The position numbers were made by a program, and so were the translations under genes. The notes under the pieces were generated by a model that did not search any database, had not been told where the DNA came from, and saw only the letters and a program-made list of their open reading frames with translations. A DNA stretch of 64,000 nucleotides. Source: Phellopilus nigrolimitatus. Its lineage: Eukaryota > Basidiomycota > Agaricomycetes > Hymenochaetales > Hymenochaetaceae. This document shows, piece after piece, positions 1 through 11,565 of the stretch (position 1 is its first letter; every line of letters starts with the position of its first letter). The stretch is from assembly GCA_021029095.1 (NCBI GenBank), contig JAJOHG010000020.1:186001-250000 (forward strand), given 5' to 3'.

Positions 1-544
1 TAGCAAGGAGGAACTAGCCAAAAAGGTGACAAACTGCAGCACTTCTTTATCGTCTTCCTCCTTCTCTGTATTATTGAAGGATATGTTTTCTTTCTTTCTT
101 TTATGCTTCACGGATACGAGACTGACGTTTGAGTAATCTCCTTGATATGAATTGTAGGGAAATATTCACCTCATTCACGGGATCGACGTCGCTCGCGCCA
201 TCCTCGCCGTACACCAGAATTTTGAGGCTTCCAAGGGCCAACGTTGGCTCCTCACCGACTGCCGCGTTTACGACTGGTGGGACCTCGCATCTGCATGGGG
301 TGAACCCGACGCTCGCGCACAGTCTGAAAAGACGGAACAAGATGACATTCGTACGCCAGGTACCCTTGTTCTGTCGACGCCAGCAGTTCTCGGCCCTCAG
401 CCCGGCTGGGTGAGGGAACTCATGGCGGAGACTGGCGTCCATGCGTTGCCGCGCGGCCCTGGAGCCCTAGAGCGCGTGCTCGACAGCCGAGAATTCTGGG
501 ACACATTTGGAATCAGTCCGGCGAAGACGCTCTTGATACCGTAA
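1..544 (+). CDS. 3' end of an atypical short-chain dehydrogenase-like (Rossmann) protein, partial
   Basis: Two coding pieces fit: 2-25, then an intron 26-157 (gtgaca..tag, 132 bases), then 158-544 ending in TAA. The junction is phase 0 and the last exon is open throughout. It begins GNIHLIHGIDVARAILAVH and continues with a RWLLTDCRVYDWWDLASAWG segment. In extended or atypical SDR proteins of fungi this kind of block is the late substrate-side part, where the 'H-G-x-D-V-A-R-A' stretch is conserved. The N-terminal NAD(P)-binding half lies outside the window, so cofactor and substrate cannot be judged. The exon ends in a short tail (FGISPAKTLLIP). The reading frame and splice phases are seen directly. 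The family name rests on recalled family resemblance and is less sure. Confidence 0.6.
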
Positions 545-1734
545 AAATTACTGCCCATTAAATATATGATTTCAAAGAGAACTATTTGGGACTTGGTCGA
601 CCGTATATGAAGAACTCATCTGTACTTATACGTTGTAACAGGTTAGTTGTCTCTGATATTTCCATGTTGGTTTCTTATAAGTTGTCATATATTCTCGACA
701 AGGCAGTGTACTCTGAGCAGATAATTTTAGTTAGCGGTTACTTGACTCGAGCTAGCAGTGCATCTACATAGGCAACGGTGAGTGATGATGCAACAGTACG
801 TTCCGTTATTTAAGGGGGTCTGACTCACTTATAACCACAGACACGAGTTTCAGTGTTTCGCTTTCGATCGACGTGCAGTACTATCGGGGATAGATGCAGA
901 GACTCACAACACCGATGGACCCGTTAGAGTGAGCGTGTTGCGAAAACACTAACGATGTAAATCAGTGATCGACGCAGCAATCTGGATCGATAAATGGACC
1001 AGCATCAACGCCAGAAGTGAGCTAAAAGCGGAAGTATTTTCATGACTCAGTGCACACTGCGCTCTTACTTTGCAACTCCCTCTCGTCCTCGCAGGGAAGA
1101 TATAGCTACAGGCTGATAGCATCAGCGCAGTATGTCGCACAGGTCAGAGAAGGACGAGCAGTGAGTCATACATGTGCTCGCCTGCGGATGACGCAAGTAA
1201 GTGCAAATTATAATCACTTATGTAGGGATTCTTGAACTAGTACAGCGTTTCAAAAAAAGTGACCAAACGAAAGCCAATTCAAGCAAAAACATTGGGAAAC
1301 ACGCCATAAATATAATTTGAGGATATACAAAGTAGAGTTACAAATAGTAGGATAACGTAGCTAAATGATTAAAATTTAAGAACACGATAAGACCCTGTGT
1401 GTAGCGAACAAAGTATACTTGAAAAAGAGAAGCGGAGTATCGATTATATGTGCCCTATATCTGAGTATTAGAAAAGTAAGAGCCTTGTAGCGATAGATTC
1501 CAAAAATAAGGGTGATCAAATAGCTAATAAAAGATAGAGAAGGTCCAGAAAGTAAAATACGTTGGATGCTGAATAGAGAAAATGCCAATTAGGTTCCGTA
1601 GAAGTAGAGTCACGGGTGGTGGAGTAGATGAAATCCCAGTGGACATGGGTCAGAAACTCGTCAAAGTCCCTATGATACCAATCAGTTTAAATATAAGCAA
1701 ATGAGTCAATACACATACGGTTTGGCGGTCCATA
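545..1734. other. No gene recognised
   Basis: AT-richer stretch with only short unsupported open frames. I see no splice-compatible coding series, RNA gene or repeat. It separates the 3' end of the oxidoreductase-like gene from the 3' end of the small secreted-protein gene on the other strand. Confidence 0.5.
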
Positions 1735-2171
1735 TCAGCCGTCATGTTCACAACCAGCACAGTCACGGGTAATTGAACCGTGTGGGACAACGCTAGAGCT
1801 CGTGCTCTCTGAAGATGTCGAGGTCGCAGATTGAGATGAAGGTAGAGGGAGAGGGGGTAAACTATAGCCGTCATTGCTCCGGTTTATCGTCGCAGAAATT
1901 GTCGAGGTGTCCTGGCCGCAGCCGGCGCAGTCTTGAGACAACTCGAGGGAACGATTTTCGGAGCCCGCTGTCCGCCTAGCAGCAATCGATGGAAAATGCT
2001 TGCTATTCTCTTTCCTTGAATCGTTTTCGCAGCCCACGCACTAGTCGGAGAAAACAAAGTCAGTATGGGCTTTGAAAACAACAGGACAAAAATACGGACA
2101 GGCACAGGAGTCGCGATAACAGCAGATACGAGGATGAAAGCCAGGGCGATGACAGAGGTAGAGAGCTTCAT
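1735..2171 (-). CDS. Small secreted protein with repeated C-[AV]-G-C motifs (copy 1)
   Basis: Exon 1 (2171-2100) starts MKLSTSVIALAFILVSAVIA, a clear signal peptide, ending TPVP. A 59-base intron (2099-2041, gtccgt..actag) joins in phase 0 to exon 2 (2040-1735), giving about 125 residues. Exon 2 opens directly with CVGCENDS and then has DCAGCGQD and, at the very end, DCAGCEHDG, so a Cys-x-Gly-Cys box occurs three times. The linkers are rich in Ser and Thr. A related gene with the same layout (signal peptide, intron, CAGC box, Thr-rich linker, second box) lies at 38071-38441. The role is unknown; a secreted small cysteine protein is the plain reading. Extra introns between boxes are possible. 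A TATA box sits about 97 bases upstream. Confidence 0.6.
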
Positions 2172-2193
2172 TGTAAGTCGAGGAAAGATTGTT

Positions 2194-2235
2194 GAGGAGT
2201 GCTTGTCGAGGAGTGCTTGTCAAGGAGTGCTTGTG
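2194..2235. repeat. Three tandem 14-base units in the leader of the secreted-protein gene
   Basis: GAGGAGTGCTTGTC occurs twice exactly (2194-2207, 2208-2221), followed by a third copy with two changes (2222-2235). It lies just upstream of the start codon at 2171, so on the gene's own strand it falls in the leader or core promoter. Confidence 0.8.
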
Positions 2236-2267
2236 AGCTATGGTCTGAGGGATGTTTCTCTGTCAGT

Positions 2268-2273
2268 TATATA
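2268..2273 (-). promoter_or_regulatory. TATA box of the small secreted-protein gene
   Basis: On the minus strand the sequence reads GCAGTATATAACTG, a good TATA element, about 97 bases before the ATG at 2171 and upstream of the three tandem 14-base units. Confidence 0.5.
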
Positions 2274-2399
2274 CTGCTCTTGGTACTCACCATCGCAAAC
2301 CCCAGCCAGGGACAACCAGTTGGAGTATAGCCAAACTGAGCCGAGTGATTTTACAGCAGTGCAGCCTGAATGAAACTCGCTCAACGGCCAGTTAACAGG

Positions 2400-4489
2400 G
2401 AGTTGCTCCGTGACCCGCTTTCACGGATCTCCGGTTCTAAACTGCATTTCTGCTTGTTTATACGTTAAAAGAGTTAGCAGGCGATGTTCTAAACACGTTT
2501 CGAAAAGGGAAGTGATCTGGGTCACCAGCAGCAAGATGCCATGCGAGATGACACAAGTGATCGGCGTCTTGCAGAGCGCACGTACTCTTCCTACCTACAG
2601 GTGGCTGCGAAGACAACGGCAGATGCCACGGCAGATTACGACTGAGACCCATCTGACTCGCAGCAGAAAGACCAAACAGGATGATTCATTGGGAATAGCG
2701 GTGTATGATCTTTAAATCCCGGGATTCGGCCAGGACTTGATCGTGGGTTTGCATGGACACAGGTCAGATATACGGAAAGCCGGACTAAACTTAACTTGCG
2801 AATAACCATCCTAGCAAGGCAAGATAGTTCATGACCGGCCAGGTTCATAGCGTGCGAGGAACCAGCGGAAAGTCCAAGCATCTTCAGTGGCTAGTTTGAA
2901 GTTACCCAGCTGTAAAAGCCACCAGACGGAACCGAGGGAGTCGCTGGCAAAATCACTGATCAGAGCATCACAAGCGATCCAAGTGATCCAAGTGTGTATC
3001 AGTTGAAATCTATTGCGACCGTAGTCCTTCCGCAGTCTAAGCCATACCATGCTGTAGTTCCGAGGTCGATGAGTGATATTTGAGTTCCCCGGAAGATGAA
3101 ATAACCATGACTCACAGACGGACAAAAAAAACCGATCTTCCAAAAACCAAGAGAACTCGGAGGTCATGAACCTGATAGATCTTCATCATACAACAGCACT
3201 TGCACAGCTTTTGAGCAGGACAGTGTGCGCTCCTCTGATCGAAAGAAAATCGGCCAGCGCCTTGTATCAAAGATCACACGTTGACTAAGCAAGTGCTGTC
3301 ATAGTATGGAAGTTGTATGTCCTTAGCCTGTGAACGGGGGTTTCTTTGGAAACTTTAACAATACGCAGCCTCTGCAATCCAGGTGGCTGAAAGACGATAT
3401 AGATAGCTTATCAGAAAACTGTAAACTGTCAAACTCACTTTTACTCTGGACTTCATATACTCTGAGCGTGATACACCGTTCGCTCGCGCAGGTTACCATA
3501 CTGACATTTGGCCACCAGCTACCAACGAGCAGCGGTTTTGATTAGAGGATGGAAACCAGCATGTTCGGAAATCGGAGCGACGAGGGAGCACTGCTCCCAG
3601 CGTCGTCCTACAAGACAGTGCAAAGGCCAGGCCCTGGTGATGGAACATGGTCTCCTGGATTGTAAGTGATGGAACTCATCGCCGATGCCAGCTCAGTCGA
3701 TGAAAAGCTAGAAACGAAGATGGACTACGCACTTCGAGAAAAGCAGAGCACCTATGCTTGAATGATTCTCGCGTTTTGACGAAGACGCACTCGAACTGAA
3801 GTTGCTGCAGTCCCACCGCCGTTCTAACCGTCACGCTGGCTCGGAAGTACAAGGACGGAAGAAAAGGGGCATACAATATATTAGCAATAAAGGCTAGATA
3901 CGAGAGATTACAGACCGAGAGGTTGACAAGGCCACAAGACGTGCAAGAACGAGGCGGTAAACAGACGAAAATAATGCAATATGTTGGCGCTGATCGCCGG
4001 AGAGATGCCGCTTTCAGCCCGCGTTTGGAACAAAAGTTTCACAAGGAACGTGATATCCAAAAAACCAAAGAAACTCGGGAGAAAAGTAGTGTAAACTGTT
4101 TCCATTTCCGCTTGATTGTATCTAATATATTTGCTTGCACGTAGATGCACTGTTGCCACTTCAGATGTTACCATCGTGAACGTCGCAATGGCGAATAACA
4201 TCTCTGTTTTGTGCGGAGCCGCGACGTCAGTCAGCCACGGCTGGGACAACATCCCGATCGGCGCTTCACAATCCGGACAGCTGCGATCCAACCGGTCTGC
4301 GATTCTCGAATTGGGATGTCAGCAGAGAGTGGCAAGGGCGTTAAAACTGAAACTGGGCCGCACTCGGCGATGATATATGATATACATACGTCGACGATGT
4401 GGTCATGGCAGTTCAAATCCAGAGAGTATACCATATCGGGCAGAGGATCACTGGAAAATAAGACCATTTCTGACGGCAATACGATGAGC
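2400..4489. other. No gene recognised
   Basis: Only short open frames without signal peptides, domains or supported splice series. The longest ATG-started one (3167-2829, minus) is Trp-rich and unlike any family I know. I treat this stretch as intergenic sequence outside the repeat array. Confidence 0.45.
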
Positions 4490-4980
4490 GGATTTCTTCA
4501 CAAAGCCCAGGAGTGCGCTGTGCTCACCGACATTCCGCAGAACGCGTATCCTGTGCGCTCCTGAACATGAGGAGCATCCGTAAAGACGGCATCATCTCAA
4601 AAATGACTGCCTTTTTTCTTTCTACATCTGAACGCCGACGAATTTCACCAGAACAGATTTCAAAAGACTCGGATAATCTGAAAAGCATTCAGCGTGGGTT
4701 CCTTTATGGAACGCCATTGCCGCACAGTGTGGTGACTCCAGTTTTGTTCTCTCCTTTTCCGAGTCGGAATCCGAGCCTGTCTAGAAGGAAAAGAAAACGA
4801 AACGGAGCATTTGCCTTGTCACCCGTCGACGGCTAGACGTCAGGCGATGGACAAAGGGGCTTAGCAACTGTAAAGGCAGGTATATGCATATCTGCTATTG
4901 TCAAGGAGCTAACAACGTACTTAAATCGCATTGCTGAAATACCTGAGAACTTGCATCACTTCGGATGTTTCTATAACCAT
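4490..4980 (-). repeat. Outer end of the repeat array: decayed F/Y intergenic segment
   Basis: This stretch resembles, on the same strand, the segment between F_B and Y1 (about 15.88-16.9 kb). A shared block is CACCGACATTCCGCAGAA near 4526, followed by ctgaacatg and, further on, the 3' flank of F. Similarity fades at about 4490, which I take as the left end of the array. Divergence is much higher than between the inner copies, so this outer copy appears older. Confidence 0.55.
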
Positions 4981-5156
4981 AGCTGGCCTATTATAAGAGC
5001 CTAGAAACCCGACAGTCGTTGAGCAGAAGAAAGGAAGAAATAATCTAAATGCGCGAAGCTATAGTTACAGTTATCCCGTGCAATACCAGTCATCGAATAC
5101 AAATGTTAGGAGTCCGTCGTAAGCATACAAAGGTAGGAAAAACAAAAAAGTGACGT

Positions 5157-7839
5157 CTAGTTCAATCTGACTCGTTTGGGCGGGCAAGGGACCGATGTGT
5201 CTGGCTCATCCTCCTCAGAAGGGCGTTTACGGCTCGTGGGCGTTGGACTTCCGGATACGAACAAGGTGGCAGAAGAGTGTGCGCCAGACTGAATGCTGTC
5301 GGAAGGAAGGCTGGGGCCGTCGTCGGTCCATTCGAAAGCCGTTAAGGCAAATGCACATTCCGAAGCAGCCTGAGATCCATCTTGGGCTTTCTCTCCGGCC
5401 TCGTGTGCGGTTCCCGAAGCAATCTGAGTCTCGTCTTCGACTCCCTCGTCAGCCTCCTCGACAGTCTCCGCGATTTTCTCTAGATTTTTCTTTTTCGCAT
5501 TTGCCTCTTCAGCATTTTCCCCCTCAACCTTCTCCATCTCCCTTTTAAAGGTATTTTCCTCTTCAAGGACTCGCATATTCTTCCGTCCTATCTGGTCAGA
5601 TGCCAATTCGTCGGTATCTTGGGTTTCGTTATGAGTCGGTACGGCGTTGGACGGAGGCTCTTCAATGGTGGCGAGCTCCTCAAGGGTTTTGTCGATGACA
5701 TCATGAAGGGATTTGAAGACGGCCTTCGAGTCTCGATTGGCAAGCGGAATCGTCGACAATACGCTCAAGCTTACTTCTATGTCATGCTTCAGACAGAGTT
5801 TTATGATCTTCCGATTGGCTTCAACTTCCTTCGGATCTTTGGATCCTGTGAAAACGAGCAGGGTTCGCATGTCCTTTATGCATTTGTGCAGAGGCTGGAA
5901 GTATGGTGCGAACTGGCTGACGATATATTTGTCGAAATTCTCGGCCTTAGCAACCATTGACTGCTTGGCGTTGCGAATGTCTTGCATTGTAGGGTCGTTT
6001 TTACCGTATCCAGCCCATTGTGCAATTGCGGATTCTTTAAAGATGAAGTCGCGAGATCGTCGCAAGTTGTTCGGTCCCTCCTGCGCCGTGCATATCCAGC
6101 ACAGAACGTATAAGATCGACTCCAGATCGTGGTAATAAGCGTGCTTGATTTTGTTCTCTTCTTCCTTGACCATCATCTCCAGAGCCATGAAAGGCAGCGT
6201 TCCCTGTGCAATTCTAAATGAGATGACAAAAGGAGGAGGAAAGAAGAACAGCATACCGTTCGACGACCTTTTGCACATTCTTTATCCTGCTCATCGGTCT
6301 CGATCGCGAAGTCGAAGTCGATGATGTAACCTCGCCGACGCGAGTTAGGATCTTTCGGATCCTCTTTAGCTAGAACCAGATTTCGAAGGCTAATGTCACG
6401 ATGCAGGACTCTGTTATTAATGAGGTCCTCGATTGCTAGTGGAGAAGTTGATCAGCTCAGTTGTCAAGCGAAATCAGTAGGAAACGAGCTCACTTTGGAT
6501 GATGTCCTTTACCGAAGTCAGCAGCTCCGTCAGAGTCTGAAAGTCTTCCAGTGGCTTCCCATATGGCTTCATCATTATCCGGCGGTGCTCGCGCGTCTCC
6601 AGTGTCCCGAAAAAATACCAGTTCCGCTGAGTCTTCCAATGCTCATTCTCACTCAGAGCTCGTCGGTCCGTCGCCGTCGTATCATTCACTCCTCGAACCT
6701 GGACCGTTTCATGGTCAACGATCTTCGCTACCCCTCCGACTCCGGTAATTTTCTTCATGATTTCATGCTCGAACGTGTTACGAGAGTCGTCCACCCAAGA
6801 GTCTTTGATCACGGCGTCTTCTCCCTCGTGCTCGACCAAAAAGCAATTGGTGCCTCTCCCTCGAACCGACGACTCGGCGTAGATGACTTCCTTGATCTTG
6901 TACTCGACTTGTTTGAAGAGGATGAATCTTTCGCCGTCCCTGTGATATATGGTAGGGTCGTATCCAAGATCGATATTCTCAGCAAAGAGCAAGCCAGCGA
7001 CGACGCGGATGAGCTTCTCCGGTTCGTCTATGACGTTGAATCTCTCCGACGAAAGAACTCCAGCTCTATCAAACACAAAAAACGCCATGCGGTCATCGCC
7101 ATTGAGTATGATACCGAGGACAAATCGACGGTTCTGTTGAGCATCGAAGACCATGCGGGCATCCTTCAGTAATTGCTTATATGCCCATTTGTAGGCCCAT
7201 GGGTGAAAGCTGCTCTTGAGTTCCATGACTGCGTGAACATCGGCCCAGGCGGGATCCGTGCTCACCTTGGAGCGGTCGAGGACGACGCCATCGGGCTTTC
7301 GCTTGCAATTCACAGGCGCTTCAGCAGATACTTTGTTCTTGAATATACAAGAGAACTCGCGAGACGCGTCGTTCAGCGGGAGGCCGTATTCCTTACGTAT
7401 ATTCTCTGCGATTTTGTTGAGGTAGTCCGTAATCTTCCGCTTGTATGAGCATTGACCCCGGTCCCAGTACACCCACCAGTCCTTAGGTCTATTCGCGTTT
7501 GTGTACGTTCCTGCTCCTGCCATACGCTTGAGTTTTCCAAGGATGTCTGAAGCCTTAACGGAGAACATTGAGGCAGCTACAGGATCGTCAGGGTATCTGG
7601 CGTGGCCCATACCCAAGGATATGACGCGGTCTGAGAGCTTGTCGTCGATGAGGTTAGGCACGTCGTTAAAGATACCATTGGTGACTTCCTCGATTGACGT
7701 GCTTTCCATCTTTCTGTGAGTCTGGGTAACTCCGTGCTCTCCCGACGGTGTATGTACACTAGAATCGAAACAGAAGAGAGCCGCTTCCGGTCTCGAAATA
7801 CACAAACCAGGATTTATATCTTGAGTGCTTAGCGGCGGC
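5157..7839 (-). CDS. FunK1-type fungal protein kinase with N-terminal PD-(D/E)XK-like domain, copy F_A
   Basis: Exons 7839-6494, 6435-6257 and 6203-5157, joined by introns of 58 and 53 bases in matching phase; all are open. The first ATG in frame is at 7709, giving about 813 residues. The leader exon that supplies the ATG in the other copies survives here only as a decayed block (about 7987-7910) with ATA in place of ATG, so the internal start is the only clear one. The N-terminal half has a PDG motif followed by ELK, fitting a PD-(D/E)XK fold. The kinase half has HRDISLRN, IDFDFA and GTLPFMALE, the FunK1 signature. The C-terminus is acidic, coiled-coil-like and ends in a Lys/Arg cluster (PPKRVRLN), a likely nuclear signal. 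It is the most diverged of the four copies and the only one whose main body is fully open next to W. Confidence 0.85.
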
Positions 7840-8239
7840 CTGAGAATAAACAGCTTAGCACTGGGAATTCACAAAGAAAAATACGTTTAATACGTACAGA
7901 GTGCTGTCCCGAAAAGAGTCGGACGATTCAGGAGAGAGTTAAGATCCTTGCTGCTTGGTGCGGGTTGGCGACGACCTGCTATGGTGCAGAAGAAAGTCAC
8001 TTCAAGGGAGTTGAACATACCTAGAGCCTGCAGCCTTTTATGTTATACGTGATAGCTGTCACATTTTCAGATACAGGGGAAAGCCACAATGTGACGCTGT
8101 GGCTGAAGAGGTGGATGAAAATTTGGAAGTCAGCAGTGACGCGCTCTATTGTTTCGTATTGTTTGTACTCAAAGCATAATGTTTTGCGGGTCGCGAAATA
8201 TATCGTTCACAAAGGGTCTAGTCGGGCAAGTTTGTGATA
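7840..8239 (-). promoter_or_regulatory. Decayed leader and promoter of F_A
   Basis: This matches the Z-F promoter of the other units only loosely. The leader exon has lost its ATG (ATA at about 7982). The three ACGCGT boxes kept in the other units appear as broken forms here: ATACGTGATAGCTG instead of ACGCGTGATAGCTG, and GACGCGCTC in place of a third box. Beyond about 8240 the sequence is that of the W insertion. Confidence 0.5.
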
Positions 8240-8439
8240 ACAGGGTTTGTTTATTCATTGTGTAATTCGCCAATCTGCAGTGAGGTCTAAGCCATGAACG
8301 AAACAATAAAATGCTAAGATTTATCCAAAGAAACATGATGCGAATGGCTACTATTTAAACTCATGAAGAAAAGAAACCCCCAATGGTAAGCATGTTAAAT
8401 TTGCAGGGGTCTCCGGCCACGTTCCACTGGTGAAAGATG

Positions 8440-9619
8440 CTAGAGTAGACTCGTCAAATCGATCTTTTCCGCCAGATCTTCGAAACTATAGTAGAGGAAA
8501 AGTCATGACCGAAGAATGATTTAGATTTGAGCTTCGAACGTACCTGCGCTTAACGTCCCAACATCTCTGCCAATCTTCCGACTGATACCCAGACATCCCT
8601 TTCAACTTCTCGCGCATATCCTTCAGAGCTTGCGCTGACTCGGGTGTCCCGAAAGTGAAGTAGCAGACGGTGCTAGAGTCAAAGAATTCGCCCGTGTTTT
8701 CCGCAGCAGCGGCGACCATCCCCGGACGGCGTGCCTGCGTGTCACGGTTTCTGTTTGAACCAGTGCTGACTTTACTGACCTTACCCCTGATAGTCTTCTT
8801 GGCTGGAGCTTTAGTTCTCGGTACTGCTTTAGTCTTTGTCTTCGCCTTCGGATTCGCTGTCTCTTCCCGTGGAAGCGCACGAAGTTTGTGCCCACCAACG
8901 TTGTATGTGCGAGTTGGGAATCTTGAATCTATGATGCCGGAAAGCTCTGTCAGCTTAACCGTTGCCTGACGATCTGAGTCTTCAGAAGACTGCGAAATGT
9001 CAAGCCCATCATGTTCAATGTATTCGATATCGGTTTCTGTAGTTGTAGGTAGCGCGGGAATTTGGGCCTTCGTGATCAAGTTGAAGGCCCACTCGGTACC
9101 AATTGTCACCATAACCCCAATTTGTTCTGGTGAGCCTTGGAGTCCGACGTGCCCTTTGGCATGCATATTCTCCTGTTTGTCAAGAGCGTATGCGGCTTGC
9201 ATAAGAGCTTGGTCCCAAGCCTGAAACTTCACCTTCTCGGGATTTTCTCTCTCCTTGATGACCGGCTTGTTCTCAACCACCAAAATGATAGCCGTACGTG
9301 TGATGAGCGGGAGAGTTAATCCCGGACCCTCTCTAACCCTGTATTGCGACAAATAAGCCACGAAGTCTGGAACAAGCTTCTTTGAGACCTTCTTGTCGCG
9401 TCTGTTAGAATGGACAATGCGCCTGATAGGACGCTGAGGGTTGATAGTAACAAGTGGTGTCTCGACAAAGAGGAGTGAAAGGGTATAAAGCACGGTCATG
9501 TACCATGCAGACTCTGCAACGTGGGGCATCCCGCCGTCCTCGATAGCATCCAGTTCGACCTGAAATTGAAGAGCATGTGCGATACTCAACGCAATGCGGA
9601 CGTGATCAGAACTTATCAT
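8440..9619 (-). CDS. W: PD-(D/E)XK nuclease-like protein with a basic tail
   Basis: Exon 1 runs 9619-8544 and exon 2 8485-8440, with a 58-base intron (gtacgt..tatag) that restores frame, giving 373 residues; without splicing the frame would run on into the intron. Residues 84-85 (PD in VPDF) followed by E116-N-K118 (VVENKP) and a helix near 134-147 (AWDQALMQAAYAL) fit the restriction-endonuclease-like fold: D, then ExK on the next strand, then a helix. Predicted activity is DNA or RNA cleavage, but this is from motif spacing only. Residues about 257-282 are Lys-rich (KAKTKTK, APAKKTIRGK), suiting DNA binding or nuclear entry. The gene sits between Z_A and F_A and is absent from the three other units, so it is part of a roughly 1.8-kb insertion (about 8.24-10.02 kb). 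Confidence 0.65.
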
Positions 9620-10195
9620 CTCAGTCTGAGTTGGAGAGGCACGAGAGATAGAATGGATAGGAGACGGAGCAAGACGTGAGCATGTTGGAATTCTACCTAG
9701 GGCATCCGTCTTATTTATTTATCCACTAAAGAACAGGGTAAGCCACGAGAATTGTGGCGGGGTACACGAGGTTGATGATTCCGGGGGAAATCCATTGTTC
9801 TCATTCAGCCGAGTTTTCCGCAGCAATAGGAGATGTTTATGTCAGCATTAAAGAAAAATCACATCAGATAGTCGAGTTTGCCAAAGCCACGAAGGAATAC
9901 GGAACATGCAGTGGATCAGACAACGTGTTACAGCCACAGTTACTCCTCGTGGCGCTTTTGGTTCAGGTTTACGCGCTCGTCACAAGTCACAGCATTCACA
10001 CACCCGTTATAAGGACCAACCGCCGCGCGCAGAACTTGAACCAAAACCAAAACGTCCCACCAAGCGCATTTCGCCAGCTTGTCTTCTTTCGCAGCACACT
10101 GATAAGAACTTCCAACTTATCCTTCTTATTCCCAAGTGAGTATGAAGTCCTGAATCCAGTTGTTTCCGCCTACTCATCGGCAATTCTCTACAGAC

Positions 10196-10798
10196 ATGTG
10201 GATGTTGGGTTACCATTTTAAATGGCGAACGATCAAGAAGTTGGCGAGGGCCAACAACATTCGTGTTGAAAGGCCAGAGTTTCTCATGACAGCCGTTCAG
10301 AATGTCGTTCGTCGGAAATCTCGGGTCAACTTTTGGATTAGCTACGACTGGGAACACAGACCGATCATCACCTTCCATGAACATGAGGACCAACGGGATC
10401 CGACCGGTATAGAGTTTACCGCCTGGCATGTCCTTCGTGTCGCACGCGCATTGCAGATGGATCGGCCGCCACGTTGGTACACGGACAAGGAGGGTGTGGC
10501 TGATCAGGAGGCAGAGTCCAGCGAGGACGACGAGTTGGATTTGGGACCGTCGAAGCAGGATGCTGAGGTTGAAAGTGACTCAGATGATGATTCCGAGGAC
10601 GGCGATGGCGAGGACGACGAAGTTGAAGATGGCGATATCGAGGATGGCAATGTCGAGGATGGCAATGTCGAGGATGGCAATGTCGAGGATGGCGATGAAG
10701 TGAATGAAGAACCTGAGGACGGTGGACCGAACGAGGACTCGGTCGAAACTTCATACGAAGTAACGGAGATGAAGACGGTTTCGGTCGAGGGTCACTAA
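10196..10798 (+). CDS. Z_A: small protein with basic head and long acidic repeat tail
   Basis: The start chosen is ATG 10196 (MWMLGYHFKWRTIKKLARA), giving 200 residues. A 58-base intron-like segment (gtgagt..ctacag) lies just before it in all copies, but the frame upstream of that differs between copies, so the upstream exon is probably untranslated. The first ~100 residues are basic and Trp/His-rich with no domain I recognise. The rest is Asp/Glu-rich, ending VSVEGH. In this copy the tail has the most repeats of the EDGNV unit (15 bases each). The gene converges on X_A and diverges from F_A, with W between. Function unknown; acidic tails of this kind often bind histones or basic proteins, which is only a suggestion here. 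Confidence 0.6.
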   Translation: MWMLGYHFKWRTIKKLARANNIRVERPEFLMTAVQNVVRRKSRVNFWISYDWEHRPIITFHEHEDQRDPTGIEFTAWHVLRVARALQMDRPPRWYTDKEGVADQEAESSEDDELDLGPSKQDAEVESDSDDDSEDGDGEDDEVEDGDIEDGNVEDGNVEDGNVEDGDEVNEEPEDGGPNEDSVETSYEVTEMKTVSVEGH

Positions 10799-11565
10799 GG
10801 CGTTTTCTTGTATATTGCTGTATTATACATATCGTCTGTGGAACACAAACGAGAATTATGGAATGCAAACGTTTTCGCAAAGAAAACATTTTTGGACATA
10901 GCTTGCATCGAACATCTAAAGTTCTTTGAATTAGCCTCGGGAAAAGATATATCTGGATTTCGGACTGAATTGTGCCTGTATAAATGACGTTTCTGTTGGC
11001 CATAACCGAGATGTAAATCGTACTCGAGAAGTATAATAGTATATTAACATTAAGAGAGGAGATGAAAATACTAGTAAACCGACAACAGATGAAGCACCAG
11101 AAACATGAGATAGGACAGACTAGGCACGAGGCAGACTAACAGACGGAATGCAGACGAACACGAACATGGAAGGACGGACAGCAGAGCTGGATTGACGCGG
11201 CTATTACGGTTACGGGCTGAATCAAGAGAGGAATCAGAGATAGAGCAGCGGCGGACAAAACAAGACGATGACGAGATAGATAGGATAGATTATAGAAAAG
11301 GAGATAACTGGACAAGCACAAGAAGAACGCGAGACGGACGAGAGACGAAAGAGATCGGCCACAATAGAGGAAAGCAGGACTGGAACTAGCGTGACTAGAA
11401 TGGTTACGGCCTAATCCAGGCGGAAAGAAACCCAAGACCAATAGCAAGAGAGCTGAGGCAAGCAAGACGGTGTCGAAGTAGACGGGGTATGGATATTTGT
11501 ATGGATTGATTATAGTGTGGATAGTTGTATAATATGAATTGATGAACATATATTTGCAAATAGTG
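10799..11565. other. Convergent 3' region between Z_A and X_A
   Basis: No gene seen. It holds the 3' flanks of Z_A (plus) and X_A (minus). It is purine-rich on the plus strand (pyrimidine-rich on the minus) and is conserved in the other three units, so it travels with the module. Confidence 0.55.

Noticed and set aside
2829..3167. 112-codon ATG-started frame on the minus strand
   Set aside because: Trp-rich composition, no domain, no neighbouring exon or promoter support.
3908..4291. 127-codon frame on the minus strand next to the outer end of the array
   Set aside because: It starts at TTG, not ATG, and shows no recognisable motif or counterpart in the other units.
10618..10705. Short regular repeats resembling a CRISPR array
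   Set aside because: They are 15-base coding repeats without spacers, in frame in Z_A; CRISPR arrays are not expected in a fungal nuclear genome.
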